Shown here one piece after another: positions 5,372 to 6,106 of a stretch of 6,106 nucleotides of DNA (position 1 is its first letter; each line of letters opens with the position of its first letter). Below the pieces are notes generated by a model. It did not search any database, had not been told where the DNA came from, and worked only from the letters and a program-made list of their open reading frames with translations. This DNA comes from an uncultured Aquimarina sp. (GTDB lineage: Bacteria > Bacteroidota > Bacteroidia > Flavobacteriales > Flavobacteriaceae). Where the stretch lies: NCBI GenBank assembly GCA_937958735.1, contig CALGNG010000384.1, forward strand, positions 1 through 6,106, read 5' to 3'. The position numbers and the translations under genes were made by a program.

Positions 5372-6106
5372 ATGAGCGAGTTAAGTGTCAATCACTTATT
5401 AGGAATCAAGTATATCAATCAAAAAGATATAGAATTGATTTTTGAAACGGCAGATCATTTTAAAGAAGTGATTAATCGTCCAATTAAAAAAGTACCATCG
5501 CTACGAGATATTACGATTGCCAATCTGTTTTTTGAAAACAGCACCCGTACCCGGTTATCTTTTGAGTTAGCAGAAAAACGATTATCCGCAGATGTCGTAA
5601 ATTTTTCGGCAGCATCTTCTTCTGTAAAAAAAGGAGAAACCCTTATAGATACGGTAAATAATATTTTAGCCATGAAAGTGGATATGGTAGTAATGCGCCA
5701 TCCCAACCCAGGTGCAGGAGTGTTTTTGTCCAAGCATATTGGAGCAAGTATTGTAAATGCAGGAGATGGAGCACACGAGCATCCTACCCAAGCTTTATTA
5801 GACTCTTATTCTATAAGAGAAAAACTAGGAGATGTTGCAGGAAAAAAAGTAGTAATAATAGGAGATATTTTACACTCTAGGGTAGCGCTTTCTAATATAT
5901 ATGCACTACAAAGACAAGGAGCCGAAGTTATGGTTTGTGGTCCAAAAACCTTAATCCCTAAATATATAGGAGAATTAGGTGTAAAGGTAGAAACCAATTT
6001 AACTAAAGCTTTACAATGGTGCGATGTGGCCAATATGCTAAGAGTGCAAAACGAGCGTATGGATATTTCTTATTTCCCTTCTACAAGAGAATACTCCCAG
6101 CAATAT
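5372..6106 (+). CDS. pyrB: Aspartate carbamoyltransferase catalytic chain PyrB (cut by right edge)
   Basis: PyrB condenses carbamoyl phosphate with L-aspartate to N-carbamoyl-L-aspartate, the committed step of pyrimidine synthesis, in the cytosol. The first 245 codons of about 305-310 are present, with an open frame to the window edge. Catalytic features are intact: the carbamoyl-phosphate loop STRTR (57-61), the mobile loop from the neighbouring subunit with SSSVKKGET (82-90, including Ser and Lys of the active site), MRHPNPGAG (108-116), HPTQALLD (137-144), IGDILHSRVALSN (163-175) and MLRVQNERM (222-230). The C-terminal part, including most of the 240s loop, is off the edge. The start ATG at 5372 (MSELSVNHLLGI) lies 7 bp after pyrR, with no separate promoter or Shine-Dalgarno sequence; expression should follow the pyrR promoter. 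Whether a PyrI regulatory chain follows cannot be seen. Confidence 0.95.
   Translation, partial: MSELSVNHLLGIKYINQKDIELIFETADHFKEVINRPIKKVPSLRDITIANLFFENSTRTRLSFELAEKRLSADVVNFSAASSSVKKGETLIDTVNNILAMKVDMVVMRHPNPGAGVFLSKHIGASIVNAGDGAHEHPTQALLDSYSIREKLGDVAGKKVVIIGDILHSRVALSNIYALQRQGAEVMVCGPKTLIPKYIGELGVKVETNLTKALQWCDVANMLRVQNERMDISYFPSTREYSQQY

Noticed and set aside
5455..6033. Two minus-strand open frames (5455-5733 and 5806-6033) across pyrB
   Set aside because: Both are antisense to the strongly conserved PyrB active-site coding sequence.

Overview
The window looks like chromosome from a member of the Bacteroidota, most likely Flavobacteriaceae. The evidence is strong A+T richness, start codons without Shine-Dalgarno sequences, exact copies of the Bacteroidota -7 promoter box (TAnnTTTG), and a secreted enzyme ending in a type IX secretion (T9SS) sorting domain. 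The short MenE and the PyrR sequence also look flavobacterial. The genus cannot be fixed from the sequence; a polysaccharide-degrading marine flavobacterium would fit.

Layout: (1) 1-356, minus strand: N-terminal part of an acyl-CoA dehydrogenase that runs off the left edge, with a good promoter box upstream. (2) 533-1174, minus strand: a small membrane-anchored helix-hairpin-helix protein of unknown role. (3) 1175-1458: divergent intergenic region. (4) 1459-2559, plus strand: MenE, the o-succinylbenzoate-CoA ligase of menaquinone synthesis. (5) 2695-4530, plus strand: a secreted modular GH5 endoglucanase (signal peptide, GH5 domain, Pro/Thr linker, CBM6-like module, T9SS domain). (6) 4531-4827: an intergenic region whose left half holds a long two-stem RNA-like fold ending in a T run, and whose right half holds the pyrR promoter. 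(7) 4828-5364 and 5372 to the right edge: pyrR and pyrB, 7 bp apart, the start of a pyrimidine operon.

The genes form separate units: lipid oxidation and an unknown membrane protein on the minus strand, then quinone synthesis, cellulose attack and pyrimidine synthesis on the plus strand. Nothing indicates one new multi-gene system. I see no mobile-element gene, CRISPR array, tRNA or rRNA. The most unusual signal is the structure at 4568-4695: an 18-bp outer stem enclosing a 10-bp inner stem, where every non-Watson-Crick position is a G-U pair in the plus-strand transcript. It may be a long-loop terminator for the cellulase gene, a structured 3' UTR, or a small RNA. Second is the accessory module of the cellulase, which resembles CBM6 but contains no tryptophan.
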